Positions 42,735-55,215 of a DNA stretch of 64,000 nt are shown piece after piece (position 1 is the first letter of the stretch; each line of letters starts with the position of its first letter). The notes under the pieces were generated by a model. It was not told where the DNA came from. It ran no database searches and was given only the letters and a program-made list of their open reading frames with translations. The stretch is from positions 1 through 64,000 of the forward strand of contig JAIYBZ010000012.1 in the NCBI GenBank assembly GCA_027488255.1, in the 5' to 3' direction. The stretch comes from Comamonadaceae bacterium. Lineage in GTDB: Bacteria; Pseudomonadota; Gammaproteobacteria; Burkholderiales; Burkholderiaceae_C. The position numbers and the translations under genes were made by a program.

Positions 42735-44210
42735 TCAAGGCAACTTGGACAGGGCCACGTGCTTGAGCAAGTCGACCACCGAAGTGTCCATCACGTCAGT
42801 GAAGGGTTTGGGGTAGACCCCCATGTACAAGACCGCGGCGGCCAACAAGGCCATCACCAAAAATTCACGGGCATTGATGTCGGTCAGTTCTTTCACATCG
42901 TCATTGACCACGGGGCCAAGATAGACGCGCTTGAACATCCACAAGGTGTAGGCGGCGCCAAAAATCAAGGCCGATGCGGCCAGCGTGCCGATCCAGAAAT
43001 TGAATTTGACTGCACCCAAAATGACCATCCACTCGCCCACAAAACCGGCGGTGCCGGGCAAGCCGCAATTGGCCATGGCAAAGAACAAGGCGAAGGCGGC
43101 AAACTTGGGCATCGTGTTGACCACCCCCCCGTAACTGGCGATTTCACGCGAGTGAACACGGTCGTACAACACGCCAATCGACAAGAACATGGCGGCTGAA
43201 ACAAACCCGTGGGCAATCATTTGCACAATGCCACCGGACACGCCCAGCGGATTAAAAATGAAGAACCCCAAGGTGACGAAACCCATGTGCGCCACCGAAG
43301 AGTAAGCCACCAGTTTCTTCATGTCTTGCTGCACCATGGCCACCAAGCCCACATAGACCACGGCCACCAAGGACAACACGATGATGAACATGCCCCACTC
43401 GCGCGCGGCATCAGGCGCGATGGGCATCGAGAAGCGCAAGAAACCATAGGCGCCCAACTTCAACATGATGGCCGCCAGCACCGCCGAGCCGCCGGTGGGC
43501 GCTTCAACGTGCACATCTGGCAACCAAGTGTGCACGGGCCACATGGGCACCTTGACCGCAAAGGCGGCAAAGAAGGCAAAGAACAACAAGGTCTGCACGT
43601 TGCCCGACAAGGGCAGTTGGTGCCAAGTCAGGATGTCAAAACTGCCGTTTGATGCGGTGTACAAATAAATGAGCGCAATCAGGGTCAGCAATGAACCCAT
43701 CAAGGTGTACAAGAAAAACTTGAAGGCCGCATAAATTTTGTTCGGACCGCCCCAGATACCAATGATCAGGTACATCGGGATCAGTGTGGCTTCGAAGAAG
43801 ACATAAAACAAAATGCCGTCCAAAGCCGTGAACACACCGATCATCAGGCCCGACAAGATCAAGAAGGCGGCCATGTACTGGTTGACTTTGCGGGTAATGA
43901 CTTCCCAACCTGCGATGACCACGATCACGTTGATGAACGCCGTCAACAGCACCAACCACAGCGAAATGCCATCTACCCCCAAGTGATAGTGGACGTTAAA
44001 GCGCTCAATCCAGGGCGCTTTTTCAACGAATTGCATGGCCGAAGTGCCGAGCTGGAAGCCCGAATACAACGGCAATGTCAGCAAGAAACTGACCACCGAG
44101 CCGACAAGAGCCAACCAGCGCACCGCGCGGGCTTGGCTGTCACGACCAAGGGCCAACAAAACGACACCAAATGCAATCGGTGTCCAGATGGCAAGGCTTA
44201 ACAATCCCAT
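42735..44210 (-). CDS. nuoM: NADH-quinone oxidoreductase subunit M
   Basis: FHYHLGVDGISL-type motif; PMWPVHTWLPDVHVEAPTGGSAVLAAIMLKLGAYG. Confidence 0.96.
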   Translation of the reverse strand: MGLLSLAIWTPIAFGVVLLALGRDSQARAVRWLALVGSVVSFLLTLPLYSGFQLGTSAMQFVEKAPWIERFNVHYHLGVDGISLWLVLLTAFINVIVVIAGWEVITRKVNQYMAAFLILSGLMIGVFTALDGILFYVFFEATLIPMYLIIGIWGGPNKIYAAFKFFLYTLMGSLLTLIALIYLYTASNGSFDILTWHQLPLSGNVQTLLFFAFFAAFAVKVPMWPVHTWLPDVHVEAPTGGSAVLAAIMLKLGAYGFLRFSMPIAPDAAREWGMFIIVLSLVAVVYVGLVAMVQQDMKKLVAYSSVAHMGFVTLGFFIFNPLGVSGGIVQMIAHGFVSAAMFLSIGVLYDRVHSREIASYGGVVNTMPKFAAFALFFAMANCGLPGTAGFVGEWMVILGAVKFNFWIGTLAASALIFGAAYTLWMFKRVYLGPVVNDDVKELTDINAREFLVMALLAAAVLYMGVYPKPFTDVMDTSVVDLLKHVALSKLP

Positions 44211-44232
44211 TTTTATCGCGTCCTCAATATCG

Positions 44233-46263
44233 TTAAGCGAGCCAGACGAAATACGTCATCAGCACAAACACGCCCAAAATCATGACCAGGGCATAGTGGT
44301 ACAAGAAGCCGGATTGGAACCAGCGCACCACTCCCGAAACCAAGCCCACGACTTTCCATGACCCATTGACGAAGAAGCCGTCGATGATGGCGCGGTCGCC
44401 AACCTTCCACAGGCCTTGTCCGAGACCTCGGGCACCTTTGGCCAAAATGTTCTCGTTGATCCAGTCCATGAAATATTTGTTTTCCATGACCACGATCAGG
44501 GGGCGCAACACGCGCGCAAAGAACGCGGGCACTTTCGGGTTGATCAAGTACATGTACCAAGCGGTCACCACACCCGCCAAAGCCAACCAGAAGGGGGCTG
44601 TGCTGAGGCCGTGCAAAGCCATCGCCACAGGGCCATGGAACAGCTCACCCAATTGGGTCATGGCGGGGTGCTTGGCGGCATCGACAAAGATCACGTCTTT
44701 GAAGAAGTCGCCATACAACATGGGTTGAATGGTCATGAAGCCAATCACCACCGATGGAATGGCCAACAACACCAACGGCACCGTGACCACCCATGGCGAT
44801 TCATGGGGTTTGTCGTGGCCATGGTCGTCATGACCGTGGTGGTCATGGCCGTGATGGGCATCGGGATTTTGGTCGTAACGCTCGGCCCCGTGGAACACCA
44901 AGAAGTACATGCGGAACGAATAGAAGGCAGTGACAAACACGCCAGCCAAGACCGCAAAGTTGGCAAAGCCTGCGGCGGGCAAGGTGCTCAGGTGCACGGC
45001 TTCGATGATGCTGTCCTTGGAGTAGAAACCCGAGAACAAAGGCGTGCCGATCAAAGCCAGCGAACCCAGCAAGGACGTGATCCAGGTGATGGGCATGTAC
45101 TTGCGCACGCCACCCATCCAACGGATGTCTTGGTTGTGGTGCATGCCCATGATCACCGAGCCCGCACCCAAGAACAACAAGGCCTTGAAGAAGGCGTGGG
45201 TCATCAAGTGGAACACCGCCACTGAGTAAGCCGAAGCACCCAAGGCCACCGTCATGTAACCGAGCTGAGACAAGGTGGAATAAGCCACCACGCGCTTGAT
45301 GTCGTTTTGGATGATGCCCAAAAAGCCCATGAACAAGGCTGTGATCGCCCCGATCACCATGATGAAGTTCAGCGCAGCGTCGGACAACTCAAACAATGGC
45401 GACATGCGGGCCACCATAAAGATGCCGGCGGTCACCATGGTCGCAGCGTGGATCAGTGCAGAAATGGGGGTAGGACCTTCCATCGAGTCGGGCAGCCACA
45501 CATGCAAGGGGAACTGCGCAGACTTGCCCATGGCGCCGATGAACAAGCTGATGCAGATCACAGTGATCAGCATGCCGTCCAAACCAAAGACATACCAAGG
45601 GAAATCGATGGCAGCCAACTCGTTGGCTTTGGCAAACAACTCGGTGTAATTGAGAGTGCCGGTGTAGGCCACGATCAGGCCAATGCCCAAAATAAAGCCA
45701 AAGTCACCGACGCGGTTGACCAAAAAGGCCTTCATGTTGGCGAAGATGGCCGTCGGTTTGTTGTACCAAAAACCAATCAGCAAATAAGACACCAAGCCCA
45801 CCGCTTCCCAGCCAAAGAACAACTGCAGCAAGTTGTTGCTCATGACCAGCATCAACATGGAGAACGTGAACAGCGAAATGTAGGCAAAGAAGCGGTTGTA
45901 GCCTTCGTCTTCTTCCATATAGCCAATGGTGTAGAGGTGCACCATCAGCGAGACGAAGGTCACCACACACATCATCATGGCGGTGATGCCATCCACCAAA
46001 AAGCCGATTTCCATCTTCAAGCCGCCCACCACCATCCAGGTGTAGAGGGTTTCATTGAAGCGTGCGCCATCGATGACCTGCTTCAAGGTCATGGCCGAGA
46101 GAATGAAGGCCACCAGCACACCCAGAATGGTCAGGGCGTGGGTCAGGCGACGGCCAATCCAGTTGCCACCAAATTGGGTGCCAAAAACACCCGCCAAAAT
46201 AGCGCCCACCAGAGGCGCGAGCGGCACAGCCAGCAGCGTGCTTGCGTTGAGGGTTTGACTCAT
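44233..46263 (-). CDS. nuoL: NADH-quinone oxidoreductase subunit L
   Basis: SAQFPLHVWLPDSMEGPTPISALIHAATMVTAGIFMVARM; start MSQTLNAS. Confidence 0.96.
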   Translation of the reverse strand: MSQTLNASTLLAVPLAPLVGAILAGVFGTQFGGNWIGRRLTHALTILGVLVAFILSAMTLKQVIDGARFNETLYTWMVVGGLKMEIGFLVDGITAMMMCVVTFVSLMVHLYTIGYMEEDEGYNRFFAYISLFTFSMLMLVMSNNLLQLFFGWEAVGLVSYLLIGFWYNKPTAIFANMKAFLVNRVGDFGFILGIGLIVAYTGTLNYTELFAKANELAAIDFPWYVFGLDGMLITVICISLFIGAMGKSAQFPLHVWLPDSMEGPTPISALIHAATMVTAGIFMVARMSPLFELSDAALNFIMVIGAITALFMGFLGIIQNDIKRVVAYSTLSQLGYMTVALGASAYSVAVFHLMTHAFFKALLFLGAGSVIMGMHHNQDIRWMGGVRKYMPITWITSLLGSLALIGTPLFSGFYSKDSIIEAVHLSTLPAAGFANFAVLAGVFVTAFYSFRMYFLVFHGAERYDQNPDAHHGHDHHGHDDHGHDKPHESPWVVTVPLVLLAIPSVVIGFMTIQPMLYGDFFKDVIFVDAAKHPAMTQLGELFHGPVAMALHGLSTAPFWLALAGVVTAWYMYLINPKVPAFFARVLRPLIVVMENKYFMDWINENILAKGARGLGQGLWKVGDRAIIDGFFVNGSWKVVGLVSGVVRWFQSGFLYHYALVMILGVFVLMTYFVWLA

Positions 46264-46270
46264 ATTCTTA

Positions 46271-46579
46271 TTAACCCTTGAGCGAATTGAGTTCGTCCAC
46301 GTTGATGCTGTTCTTGTTGCGGAACAACAGCACGAGGATGGCGAGACCAATGGCGGATTCAGCAGCCGCCACTGTCAGGATAAAAAACACGAACACTTGG
46401 CCGTGCATGTCACCCAAATAGTGCGAGAACGCCACGAAATTCATGTTCACAGCCAGCAACATCAATTCGATGGCCATGAGCAAAACGATCAGGTTTTTTC
46501 GGTTCAAAAAGATGCCGATCACGGCCAATGCAAACAGCATGGCGCCCAGCGACAAATAGTGTCCCAGTGTCAATGTCAT
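46271..46579 (-). CDS. nuoK: NADH-quinone oxidoreductase subunit K
   Basis: [23 protein letters not shown]. Confidence 0.95.
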   Translation of the reverse strand: MTLTLGHYLSLGAMLFALAVIGIFLNRKNLIVLLMAIELMLLAVNMNFVAFSHYLGDMHGQVFVFFILTVAAAESAIGLAILVLLFRNKNSINVDELNSLKG

Positions 46580-47220
46580 CATTTGCTTTCCTCCACGGGG
46601 GCTGCAGGAGCAGGCGCAGGCGCCGCCTGGGTCGCTGCCATCTGGACCACTTGCAAACGGTCCGCCGCACGCACCTTGACTTGCAAAGAGGCGTCAATGG
46701 CTTTGCTGTCTTTGCGTTCACGCAAAGTCAAGGCAATGGCGGCGATCATCGCCACCAGCAAGATAGAGGCGGCAATCTGAATGGGCATCAGGTATTCGGT
46801 GTACAGCAAAATGCCCAACGCCTTGCCGTTGTCGACCGGCACTGCGCCTGCGGCCATGTCGGGCGCTTGTGACAAACGGAAACCCGACAACAACACCGCT
46901 GCCATTTCCAAGGCCACGATGGCCCCGAGAGTGGCCGCCAACGGAAAGTGCTTCCAAAAGCCTTTGCGCAAGATGTCGATGTTGATGTCCAACATCATCA
47001 CCACAAACAAAAACAGCACCATCACCGCGCCTAAGTAGACCAGCACCAAGACGATGGCGAGGAATTCGGCGTTCAGTAAAAACCACACGGCGGAGGCTTG
47101 CGAAAAAGCCAACATGAGGTACAGCACAGCATGCACGGGGTTGCGTGCAGTCACCACTCGGAAGGCTGCAAACAGCAGCACCAACGAGAAGAGGTAGAAG
47201 AAACCGGTCTTGACGTCCAT
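46579..47220 (-). CDS. nuoJ: NADH-quinone oxidoreductase subunit J
   Basis: [54 protein letters not shown]. Confidence 0.95.
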   Translation of the reverse strand: MDVKTGFFYLFSLVLLFAAFRVVTARNPVHAVLYLMLAFSQASAVWFLLNAEFLAIVLVLVYLGAVMVLFLFVVMMLDINIDILRKGFWKHFPLAATLGAIVALEMAAVLLSGFRLSQAPDMAAGAVPVDNGKALGILLYTEYLMPIQIAASILLVAMIAAIALTLRERKDSKAIDASLQVKVRAADRLQVVQMAATQAAPAPAPAAPVEESK

Positions 47221-47257
47221 AGGTCTGTCTTTTTAAATGTTCAGGACGAGATGCCGT

Positions 47258-47767
47258 TCAACGGTAAGGAGCATCGGCAGCCTTGGCGGCGGCGATCTCT
47301 TTTTCGTAACGGTCTCCCACGGCCAGCAACATGTCTTTGGTGAAGTACAAGTCGCCGCGTTTTTCGCCGTGGTATTCAAAAATGTGCGTCTCCACGATGG
47401 AATCCACCGGGCAGCTTTCTTCACAAAAGCCACAGAAGATGCACTTGGTCAGGTCAATGTCATAACGCGTGGTGCGGCGTGAACCGTCTTCGCGCTGGCC
47501 AGCCTCGATGGTGATGGCCATGGCCGGGCAAACGGCCTCGCACAATTTGCAGGCGATGCAACGCTCTTCGCCGTTGTCGTAACGGCGCAGGGCGTGCAGG
47601 CCACGAAAGCGTGGCGACAAAGGTGTTTTCTCTTCAGGAAACTGCACCGTGACCTTGCGGGCAAAGGCATAGCGTCCTGTCAGGGCCATGCCCTTGAGCA
47701 ACTCCACGAGCATGAAGCTCTTGAAGAAGTCTTTGATCGAAAAAGAAGAAGCAGTCATAGTGGTCAT
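47258..47767 (-). CDS. nuoI: NADH-quinone oxidoreductase subunit I
   Basis: Two 4Fe-4S motifs [12 protein letters not shown] and [12 protein letters not shown]. Confidence 0.95.
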   Translation of the reverse strand: MTTMTASSFSIKDFFKSFMLVELLKGMALTGRYAFARKVTVQFPEEKTPLSPRFRGLHALRRYDNGEERCIACKLCEAVCPAMAITIEAGQREDGSRRTTRYDIDLTKCIFCGFCEESCPVDSIVETHIFEYHGEKRGDLYFTKDMLLAVGDRYEKEIAAAKAADAPYR

Positions 47768-47780
47768 GGTCTTGAACCGC

Positions 47781-48863
47781 TTATTTCCAAATGTTCCAAG
47801 GTGAGAACAGCCAAGCGCCCACCACCAACAGCCACACCAAGGTGACCGGAATAAAAATCTTCCAACCCAAACGCATGATCTGGTCATAGCGGAAGCGTGG
47901 GAAGGTGGCGCGAATCCAGATGAACATGGAAACGACCAAGAAGGTTTTCAGGCCCAACCAGATCCAGCCTGGCACCATGTTGAACAGCGCGCTGTCGATG
48001 GGCGACAACCAGCCGCCCAAGAACATGATCACCGCCAAGATCGAGACCAGCCACATGCTGGCGTATTCGGCCAAGAAGAAGATGGCAAAGCCCATGCCCG
48101 AGTACTCGACCATGTGGCCGGCCACGATTTCGGCCTCGCCCTCCACCACGTCGAATGGATGGCGGTTGGTTTCGGCCACACCGGAGATCAGGTAGACGAC
48201 AAAAATGGGCAGCAAAGGCAACCAGTTCCACGACAAGAAGCCCAAGCCCATTTCGGCCATTTGGCCTTTGCCTTGGGCCAAGACGATCTCGGTCAAGTTC
48301 ATGCTGCCGGAGACCATCAAGACCACCAAGAAGCAAAAGCCCATGGCGATTTCGTAGCTCACCATTTGGGCCGATGCACGCAATGCGCCCAAGAAAGCGT
48401 ATTTGGAGTTGGACGCCCAGCCCGCGATGATCACGCCATACACCTCGATAGAAGTGATGGCCATCACCAACAACAAACCGGCATTGATGTTGGTCAGAGC
48501 GACTTCAGGCCCGAAAGGAATGGCCACCCAAGCCGCCAGCGCGGGCATGATCGCCATGATGGGGCCCAAACGGAACAAGCCCAAGCTGGCCGCAGAAGGG
48601 TTGATCAGCTCTTTGGTCAGCAACTTGAGTGCGTCGGCAATCGGCTGCAACAAGCCCATGGGGCCGACCCGGTTGGGGCCGTGACGCACTTGCATGAAGC
48701 CCAGCAACTTACGTTCCCAAAGCGTCAAGTAAGCGACCGCGCCCATCAGCGGCGCCAAGATCGCCACGATCTTGAGCAAGATCCACAAAACAGGCCAGAC
48801 CAAAGTCGCCCACCATGAGGCGGCGATCAGATGGAGGCCACCGTTGTACAAAGCGTCGATCAT
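47781..48863 (-). CDS. nuoH: NADH-quinone oxidoreductase subunit H
   Basis: [37 protein letters not shown]. Confidence 0.96.
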   Translation of the reverse strand: MIDALYNGGLHLIAASWWATLVWPVLWILLKIVAILAPLMGAVAYLTLWERKLLGFMQVRHGPNRVGPMGLLQPIADALKLLTKELINPSAASLGLFRLGPIMAIMPALAAWVAIPFGPEVALTNINAGLLLVMAITSIEVYGVIIAGWASNSKYAFLGALRASAQMVSYEIAMGFCFLVVLMVSGSMNLTEIVLAQGKGQMAEMGLGFLSWNWLPLLPIFVVYLISGVAETNRHPFDVVEGEAEIVAGHMVEYSGMGFAIFFLAEYASMWLVSILAVIMFLGGWLSPIDSALFNMVPGWIWLGLKTFLVVSMFIWIRATFPRFRYDQIMRLGWKIFIPVTLVWLLVVGAWLFSPWNIWK

Positions 48864-50966
48864 GCGGTCACCTCCTGGCGTGCGTCTGCCGTCAACTGCA
48901 AGGACGGTGCGCGGCGAACGATGCCATCGAGCTGGTAAATCGAAGCCACAACGGGGGCCGTGACGGGGCCCGCCAAACGAATTTCGGTTCGAGCGGCATT
49001 GGAAGCCACCAGGGGTTTGGCCGTCGCGCGGGCCAACACCTCTTGCGAAGTTTCAAAGGCCACGCCCGGGATTTCCAACAAGTTGGCCAATACGCGCAAC
49101 ACTTTCCAAGCGGGACGGGTTTCTGCCAAAGGCTTGACCACGGCATGGAAGCTTTGCAAGCGCCCTTCGGCGTTGACAAAACTGCCCGATGTTTCGGTGA
49201 ACGGGGCAATCGGCAACAACACATCGCTGAAGGCCATGTTGGCTTTGAACGGGCTCAAGGTGACCACCATTTCGGCTTGCGCCAAGGTGCTTGCAGCGGC
49301 GGCGCCGGCAGCGCTGTCGAACTCGGGTTCGGTGTTCAGCAAGAGTGCGGCTTTCAAGCCACCGGCCAGCATTTGTCCGGCGTGTTTGCCACCGGTTTGC
49401 GGCTGGGCGCCCACCCACTGGGCGCCCACGGTGTTGGCGGCTTCGGTCAGGTAACCCACAGTGGCACCGGTGTGCTCACCGATCCAGTTGGCCAAGGCCA
49501 ACAGCGAAGACGCATTGGCGTGGTGCGCTGCGGCGTTGCCCAACAACACCGCTTTGCGCTCACCACCCAACAAAGATTTGGCGATGGCTTTTGCCTCTGC
49601 CGTGGCAGTGCCAGCGCAAGGCGCGGTCACCCCTTTTTCGGCGGCAATGGCGGCGGCCACATCGGCCAGCGCCTGCGCCCATGCGGAGGCGTCGCTCAGC
49701 ATGGCGTGGGCCACGGGCATGGCCCAAGCATCGGCATGGCTGAAGGCGGCAGCCGAGGTCACCACGTTCAGTTGAGCGCCGTGACGCACCGCATGGCGAA
49801 TGCGCAAGGCAAACAGCGGATGGTCTTTGCGCAAGTTCGAGCCCACCACCAAGACACGCTGCAATGTGCTCAAGGAAGCGATCGATGTGCCCAAAGTGCG
49901 GACCCCGTCAGCGGCTGCAAACTCGGCGTGACGCAAGCGGTGGTCGATGTTGTCAGAACCCAAGCCGCGCACCAAAGCACCGGCCAAATAGAGTTCTTCC
50001 AGTGTGCTGTGAGGGCTGACCAGTGCACCGATGCTGTTGGCACCGTGGTCGCGCTGGATGTTGCGCAGGCCGTTGGCCACGTATTCCAAAGCGGTCTGCC
50101 AATCCACTGTTTTCCACTCGCCCCCCTGCTTCAGCATGGGCTGTGTCAAACGCTCGGCGCCGTTCAAGGCTTCGTAAGAGAAACGGTCACGGTCGGCGAT
50201 CCAGCATTCGTTGACGTCTTCGTTTTCAAGAGGCACCACGCGCATGACTTGGTTGTTTTTGACTTGCACCACCAAATTGGCACCCGAAGAATCGTGCGCA
50301 GCCACCGACTTGCGACGCGACAACTCCCATGTGCGGGCGTTGTAGCGGAAGGGCTTGCTGGTCAAGGCACCGACGGGGCAAATGTCGATCATGTTGCCGG
50401 ACAACTCGGAGTCGATGGTCTGACCCAAGAAAGTTTCGATCTCGGCATGCTCACCGCGGTGCGACATGCCCAACTCCATGGCGCCGGCCACTTCTTGACC
50501 AAAGCGGACGCAACGGGTGCAGTGGATGCAACGGCTCATCTCTTCCATCGAAATCAACGGACCGACTTCTTTGTGGAAGACCACGCGTTTTTCTTCTTCG
50601 TAGCGCGAAGAAGTGCCGCCGTAACCGACCGCCAAATCTTGCAATTGGCACTCACCGCCTTGGTCGCAGATGGGGCAATCCAGCGGGTGGTTGATGAGCA
50701 AGAACTCCATCACCGATTTTTGTGCAGCAATCGATTTGTCGCTCTTGGTGCGCACGATCATGCCTTGCGTCACGGGCGTGGCGCAGGCGGGCATGGGTTT
50801 AGGAGCCTTCTCGACCTCGACCAAGCACATGCGGCAATTGGCGGCGATGGAGAGTTTCTTGTGATAGCAGAAATGCGGAATATAGGTGCCGGCTTTTTCA
50901 GCGGCATGCATCACCATGCTGCCTTCGGCAACTTCCACTTTGACCGTCGAGTTCTATTTCAACCAT
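48860..50966 (-). CDS. nuoG: NADH-quinone oxidoreductase subunit G, apparently frameshifted near its 5' end
   Basis: In-frame ORF runs 48860..50938 from a GTG. The expected start ATG at 50966 (MVEIELDGQ) overlaps the nuoF stop but is out of frame with the rest. Confidence 0.85.
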
Positions 50967-52335
50967 GGGTCTTCACCGTTGACACATCGGCACCGACCAC
51001 GCAGGTCTTGTGTTCGATGTGGTGTACAAATTCATGACGGAAGTGCTTGAGCATGCCGCGCACGGGCATGGCCGCCGCATCACCCAAGGCGCAAATCGTG
51101 CGGCCCATGATGTTGCCGGCCACGCTGTCCAGCATGTCCAAATCACTGGCGCGGCCTTGACCGTTTTCAATGCGGTCAACCATGCGCCACAACCAACCTG
51201 TGCCCTCACGGCAAGGCGTGCATTGGCCGCAAGATTCGTGAGAGTAAAAATAAGACAGTCGGGCCAATGCCTTGACCATGCAACGTGTCTCGTCCATCAC
51301 GATCACGGCCCCTGAACCCAACATTGAACCGCCTTCTTTGGCGATGCTGTCGTAGTCCATGGTGAGCGTCATCATCAAATCGGCCGGAATCACGGGCGAT
51401 GAAGAGCCACCAGGAATTACGGCCTTGAGCTTGCGACCGCCGCGAACGCCACCGGCGAGCTCGAGCAGCTTGGCAAACGGCGTGCCCATCGGCACTTCGT
51501 AGTTGCCGGGACGCTCCACGTCACCGCTGACCGAGAAAATCTTGGTGCCCCCGTTGTTCGGCTTGCCGCACTCGAGGTAGGCCTGACCACCGTTGCGGAT
51601 GATCCAAGGCACCGCTGCAAATGTTTCGGTGTTGTTGATGGTGGTGGGCTTGCCGTACAGGCCAAAGCTGGCCGGGAACGGCGGCTTGAAACGGGGCTGG
51701 CCCTTCTTGCCTTCTAACGACTCCAGCAAGGCGGTTTCTTCGCCGCAGATGTAAGCGCCAAAACCGTGCGAGGCGTGCAACTGGAAGCTGAAGGTGCTGC
51801 CCAGAATGTTGCTGCCCAAGTAGCCTGCTGCACGGGCTTCTTCCAAAGCCGCTTCAAAGCGCTCATAGGTGTGGAAAATTTCACCGTGGATGTAGTTGTA
51901 ACCCGCGCTGATGCCCATGGCATAAGCCGCGATGATCATGCCTTCGATCACCGTGTGGGGGTTGTACTCCATGATGTCGCGGTCTTTGCAAGTGCCCGGC
52001 TCGCCCTCGTCCGAGTTGCAGACCAAATACTTTTGACCGGGAAACTGACGGGGCATGAAGCTCCACTTCAGACCGGTGGGAAAGCCCGCACCGCCGCGAC
52101 CACGCAAACCCGACTCTTTGACCGTGGCAATGACTTGGTCTTGGGTCATGCCTTCGCCACCGTCTTTGCCCAAAATTTTGCGCAAGGCCGCATAGCCACC
52201 GCGCGACTCGTAGTCTTTCAGACCCCAGTTGCGGCCATTCAGACCGGCATAAATTTGGGGGTTGATGTGTCGATCATGGAAGCAGGTTTCCACGCCGGTG
52301 GCTTGGAACTGGCTGAGAATTTGTTCGACTTTCAT
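50959..52335 (-). CDS. nuoF: NADH-quinone oxidoreductase subunit F
   Basis: [48 protein letters not shown]. Confidence 0.96.
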   Translation of the reverse strand: MKVEQILSQFQATGVETCFHDRHINPQIYAGLNGRNWGLKDYESRGGYAALRKILGKDGGEGMTQDQVIATVKESGLRGRGGAGFPTGLKWSFMPRQFPGQKYLVCNSDEGEPGTCKDRDIMEYNPHTVIEGMIIAAYAMGISAGYNYIHGEIFHTYERFEAALEEARAAGYLGSNILGSTFSFQLHASHGFGAYICGEETALLESLEGKKGQPRFKPPFPASFGLYGKPTTINNTETFAAVPWIIRNGGQAYLECGKPNNGGTKIFSVSGDVERPGNYEVPMGTPFAKLLELAGGVRGGRKLKAVIPGGSSSPVIPADLMMTLTMDYDSIAKEGGSMLGSGAVIVMDETRCMVKALARLSYFYSHESCGQCTPCREGTGWLWRMVDRIENGQGRASDLDMLDSVAGNIMGRTICALGDAAAMPVRGMLKHFRHEFVHHIEHKTCVVGADVSTVKTHG

Positions 52336-52823
52336 CAGGCGGCCTCTGCTTTCTTCAGGCTGTCGACGAGTTGGTCCAGCTTTTCATGGCTCATGAAACT
52401 GCACATGTGGCGGTCATTCACCAAGAGCACTGGCGCATCGGCGCAAGCCCCTTGGCACTCACTGGGCTGCAAGGTGAACAGGCCATCGGCCGTGGTCTCG
52501 CCGGCATGCACGCCCAACTTGCGTTCCAAGTGGGCCATCGCGTGTTGGCCACCGCGCAACTGGCAAGGCAGGTTGGTGCAAACGTTCAACTTGAACTTGC
52601 CCACCGGCTTTTGGTTGTACATGTTGTAGAAGGTGGTGACTTCGTGCACGGCCATCACGGGCATGCCCAGCACCTCGGCCACGACTTTTTCACTGTCGGG
52701 GCTGACCCAGCCGAGTTCTTGCTGCACGATCGACAGACAAGCCATCACGGCCGACTGCTTTTGATCCGCAGGAAACTTGGCAACTTCACGCGCAAAGCGT
52801 GCTTTGGTTGACTCAGAGATCAT
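52335..52823 (-). CDS. nuoE: NADH-quinone oxidoreductase subunit E
   Basis: [47 protein letters not shown]. Confidence 0.95.
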   Translation of the reverse strand: MISESTKARFAREVAKFPADQKQSAVMACLSIVQQELGWVSPDSEKVVAEVLGMPVMAVHEVTTFYNMYNQKPVGKFKLNVCTNLPCQLRGGQHAMAHLERKLGVHAGETTADGLFTLQPSECQGACADAPVLLVNDRHMCSFMSHEKLDQLVDSLKKAEAA

Positions 52824-54073
52824 CGGTCAATCTCTCCAAAAACGATGTCCATCGTCCCGATGATCGCTACCGCATCGGCCAGCATGTGGCCACGGGCCAT
52901 TTCATCGAGGGTGGCCAAATGGGCGAAGCCCGGGGCACGAATTTTCAAGCGGTACGGCTTGTTGGCGCCGTCGCTGACCATGTAAATACCAAACTCCCCC
53001 TTGGGGTGCTCAACCGCCGCATAGGCTTCGCCTTCGGGCACACGGAAACCTTCGGTGAAGAGCTTGAAGTGGTGAATCAAGTCTTCCATGTTGGACTTCA
53101 TGCCTTCGCGCGCAGGCGGGGCCACCTTGTGGTTGTCGGTGATGACCGGGCCAGGGTTGGCACGCAACCAAGCCACGCATTGCTGGATGATGCGGTTCGA
53201 TTCACGCATTTCTTGCACACGCACCAAGTAGCGGTCGTAGCTGTCACCGGTCTTGCCCACCGGCACATCAAACTCCACCTGGTCGTATGCGTCATAAGGC
53301 TGCTTTTTGCGCAGATCCCAAGCGATGCCCGAACCGCGCAACATGGGGCCCGTCATGCCCAAGTTCAGCGCGCGTTCTGGCGGCACCACGCCAATTCCCA
53401 CTGTTCGCTGTTTCCAAATGCGGTTGTCGGTGAGCAGGGTTTCGTATTCGTCCACACACTTGGGGAAACGCTGCGTGAAATCGTCGATGAAATCGAGCAA
53501 AGAGCCTTGGCGGTTCTGATTCAGTTGCGCAATGGCTTTGGCATTTTTGACCTTGCTGACCTTGTACTGCGGCATGCTGTCGGGCAGGTCGCGGTAAACA
53601 CCGCCAGGACGGAAATAAGCCGCGTGCATGCGCGCGCCGGAAACGGCTTCGTACATGTCGAACAGGTCTTCCCGTTCGCGGAAGGTGTAGATCAAAATGG
53701 TCGAACTGCCGCAGTCGTTGCCGTGCGAGCCCAACCACATGAGGTGGTTCAAGATGCGGGTGATCTCGGCAAACATCACGCGGATGTACTGGGCGCGCTT
53801 GGGCACTTCGAGGCCCAGCATTTTCTCAATCGCCAAGCAGTAAGCGTGCTCGTTGCACATCATCGACACGTAGTCGAGCCGATCCATGTAAGGCAAGGAC
53901 TGGATATATGTTTTGCTCTCGGCCAGTTTTTCAGTGGCGCGGTGCAGCAAACCAATGTGCGGGTCGGCACGTTGCACCACCTCGCCATCCAACTCCAACA
54001 CCAAGCGCAACACACCGTGCGCGGCGGGGTGCTGAGGACCGAAGTTCAGCGTGTAATTCTTGATTTCGGCCAT
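52820..54073 (-). CDS. nuoD: NADH-quinone oxidoreductase subunit D
   Basis: [29 protein letters not shown]-terminal DIVFGEIDR. Confidence 0.96.
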   Translation of the reverse strand: MAEIKNYTLNFGPQHPAAHGVLRLVLELDGEVVQRADPHIGLLHRATEKLAESKTYIQSLPYMDRLDYVSMMCNEHAYCLAIEKMLGLEVPKRAQYIRVMFAEITRILNHLMWLGSHGNDCGSSTILIYTFREREDLFDMYEAVSGARMHAAYFRPGGVYRDLPDSMPQYKVSKVKNAKAIAQLNQNRQGSLLDFIDDFTQRFPKCVDEYETLLTDNRIWKQRTVGIGVVPPERALNLGMTGPMLRGSGIAWDLRKKQPYDAYDQVEFDVPVGKTGDSYDRYLVRVQEMRESNRIIQQCVAWLRANPGPVITDNHKVAPPAREGMKSNMEDLIHHFKLFTEGFRVPEGEAYAAVEHPKGEFGIYMVSDGANKPYRLKIRAPGFAHLATLDEMARGHMLADAVAIIGTMDIVFGEIDR

Positions 54074-54074
54074 A

Positions 54075-54683
54075 TCAGTTCAGGCCTCCGTAGTGTTCTT
54101 CACGAATGATGCGCGGCGTGATTTCACGCGGCTCAATGCTCACCGGCTCATAAATCACGCGCTGACGCTCGGCGTCGTAACGCATCTCGACATGACCCGA
54201 CAGTGGGAAATCTTTGCGGAACGGATGACCGATGAAACCGTAGTCGGTCAAGATGCGGCGCAAGTCGTTGTGGCCTTCGAAAACAATGCCAAACAAGTCA
54301 AACGCTTCGCGCTCGTACCAGTTGGCCGAATTCCACAAGTCATTGACCGAAGCCACCAAAGGCAAATCGTCGTCGGGACACGTCACTTTGACGCGCACAC
54401 GCTGGTTCAGCGAGACCGACAACAAATGCACAGTCACCCCAAAGCGCGAGCCTTCCGTGCCCATGTCGCCGTAAGTCGAATAGTCGACGCCAGCCAAATC
54501 GATAAGTTGCTCAAATTGGCAACCTGGCGTATCGCGCAAGGTTTGCATCACGCTCAGGTAGTGGTCAGCGCTCACATGAACGGTCACCTCACCCAAAGCG
54601 ACTTCAATTTTTTGAACCCGCTCACCCAAGGTCGTGGCCAAGGTGTTGTGCAGGTCTTCAGGGCGAACAGCAAAAACAGTCAT
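54075..54683 (-). CDS. nuoC: NADH-quinone oxidoreductase subunit C
   Basis: [42 protein letters not shown]. Confidence 0.95.
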   Translation of the reverse strand: MTVFAVRPEDLHNTLATTLGERVQKIEVALGEVTVHVSADHYLSVMQTLRDTPGCQFEQLIDLAGVDYSTYGDMGTEGSRFGVTVHLLSVSLNQRVRVKVTCPDDDLPLVASVNDLWNSANWYEREAFDLFGIVFEGHNDLRRILTDYGFIGHPFRKDFPLSGHVEMRYDAERQRVIYEPVSIEPREITPRIIREEHYGGLN

Positions 54684-54693
54684 CGTCGTTCCC

Positions 54694-55173
54694 TCAAGCG
54701 CGCGCAATGGTGTGCGTGCGGCGGATTTTTTGCTGCAGCTGGATGATGCCGTAGATCAAGGCTTCGGCCGTGGGCGGGCAACCTGGCACATACACATCGA
54801 CCGGCACGATGCGGTCGCAACCGCGCACCACCGAGTAGCTGTAGTGGTAGTAGCCCCCGCCGTTGGCGCAAGACCCCATCGAGATCACCCAGCGGGGTTC
54901 TGACATTTGGTCATACACCTTGCGCAAGGCCGGGGCCATCTTGTTGCACAGAGTGCCTGCCACGATCATCAAGTCGGCTTGACGCGGGCTGGCACGGAAA
55001 ACCTCAGCGCCGAAGCGGGCCAAGTCGTAGCGGGCCGTCGCCGAGTGCATCATCTCGACCGCGCAGCACGCGAGACCAAACGTCATCGGCCAAAGCGAAC
55101 CGGTTTTGGCCCAATTCACCACAGAGTCGTAGCTCGTGGTGATGAAGCCTTCTTTCATCACGCCTGCAATCAT
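54694..55173 (-). CDS. nuoB: NADH-quinone oxidoreductase subunit B
   Basis: [48 protein letters not shown]. Confidence 0.96.
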   Translation of the reverse strand: MIAGVMKEGFITTSYDSVVNWAKTGSLWPMTFGLACCAVEMMHSATARYDLARFGAEVFRASPRQADLMIVAGTLCNKMAPALRKVYDQMSEPRWVISMGSCANGGGYYHYSYSVVRGCDRIVPVDVYVPGCPPTAEALIYGIIQLQQKIRRTHTIARA

Positions 55174-55215
55174 CGCATCGTCCTTAGAGGCTGAATGGAG
55201 TTGTCATTGGGCTTG

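Noticed and set aside
48815-51037. 740-aa plus-strand ORF antisense to nuoG
   Set aside because: Shadow ORF from GC-rich codon bias on the opposite strand; composition (His/Gly/Gln-rich, no motifs) is typical of antisense frames and nuoG is clearly coding.
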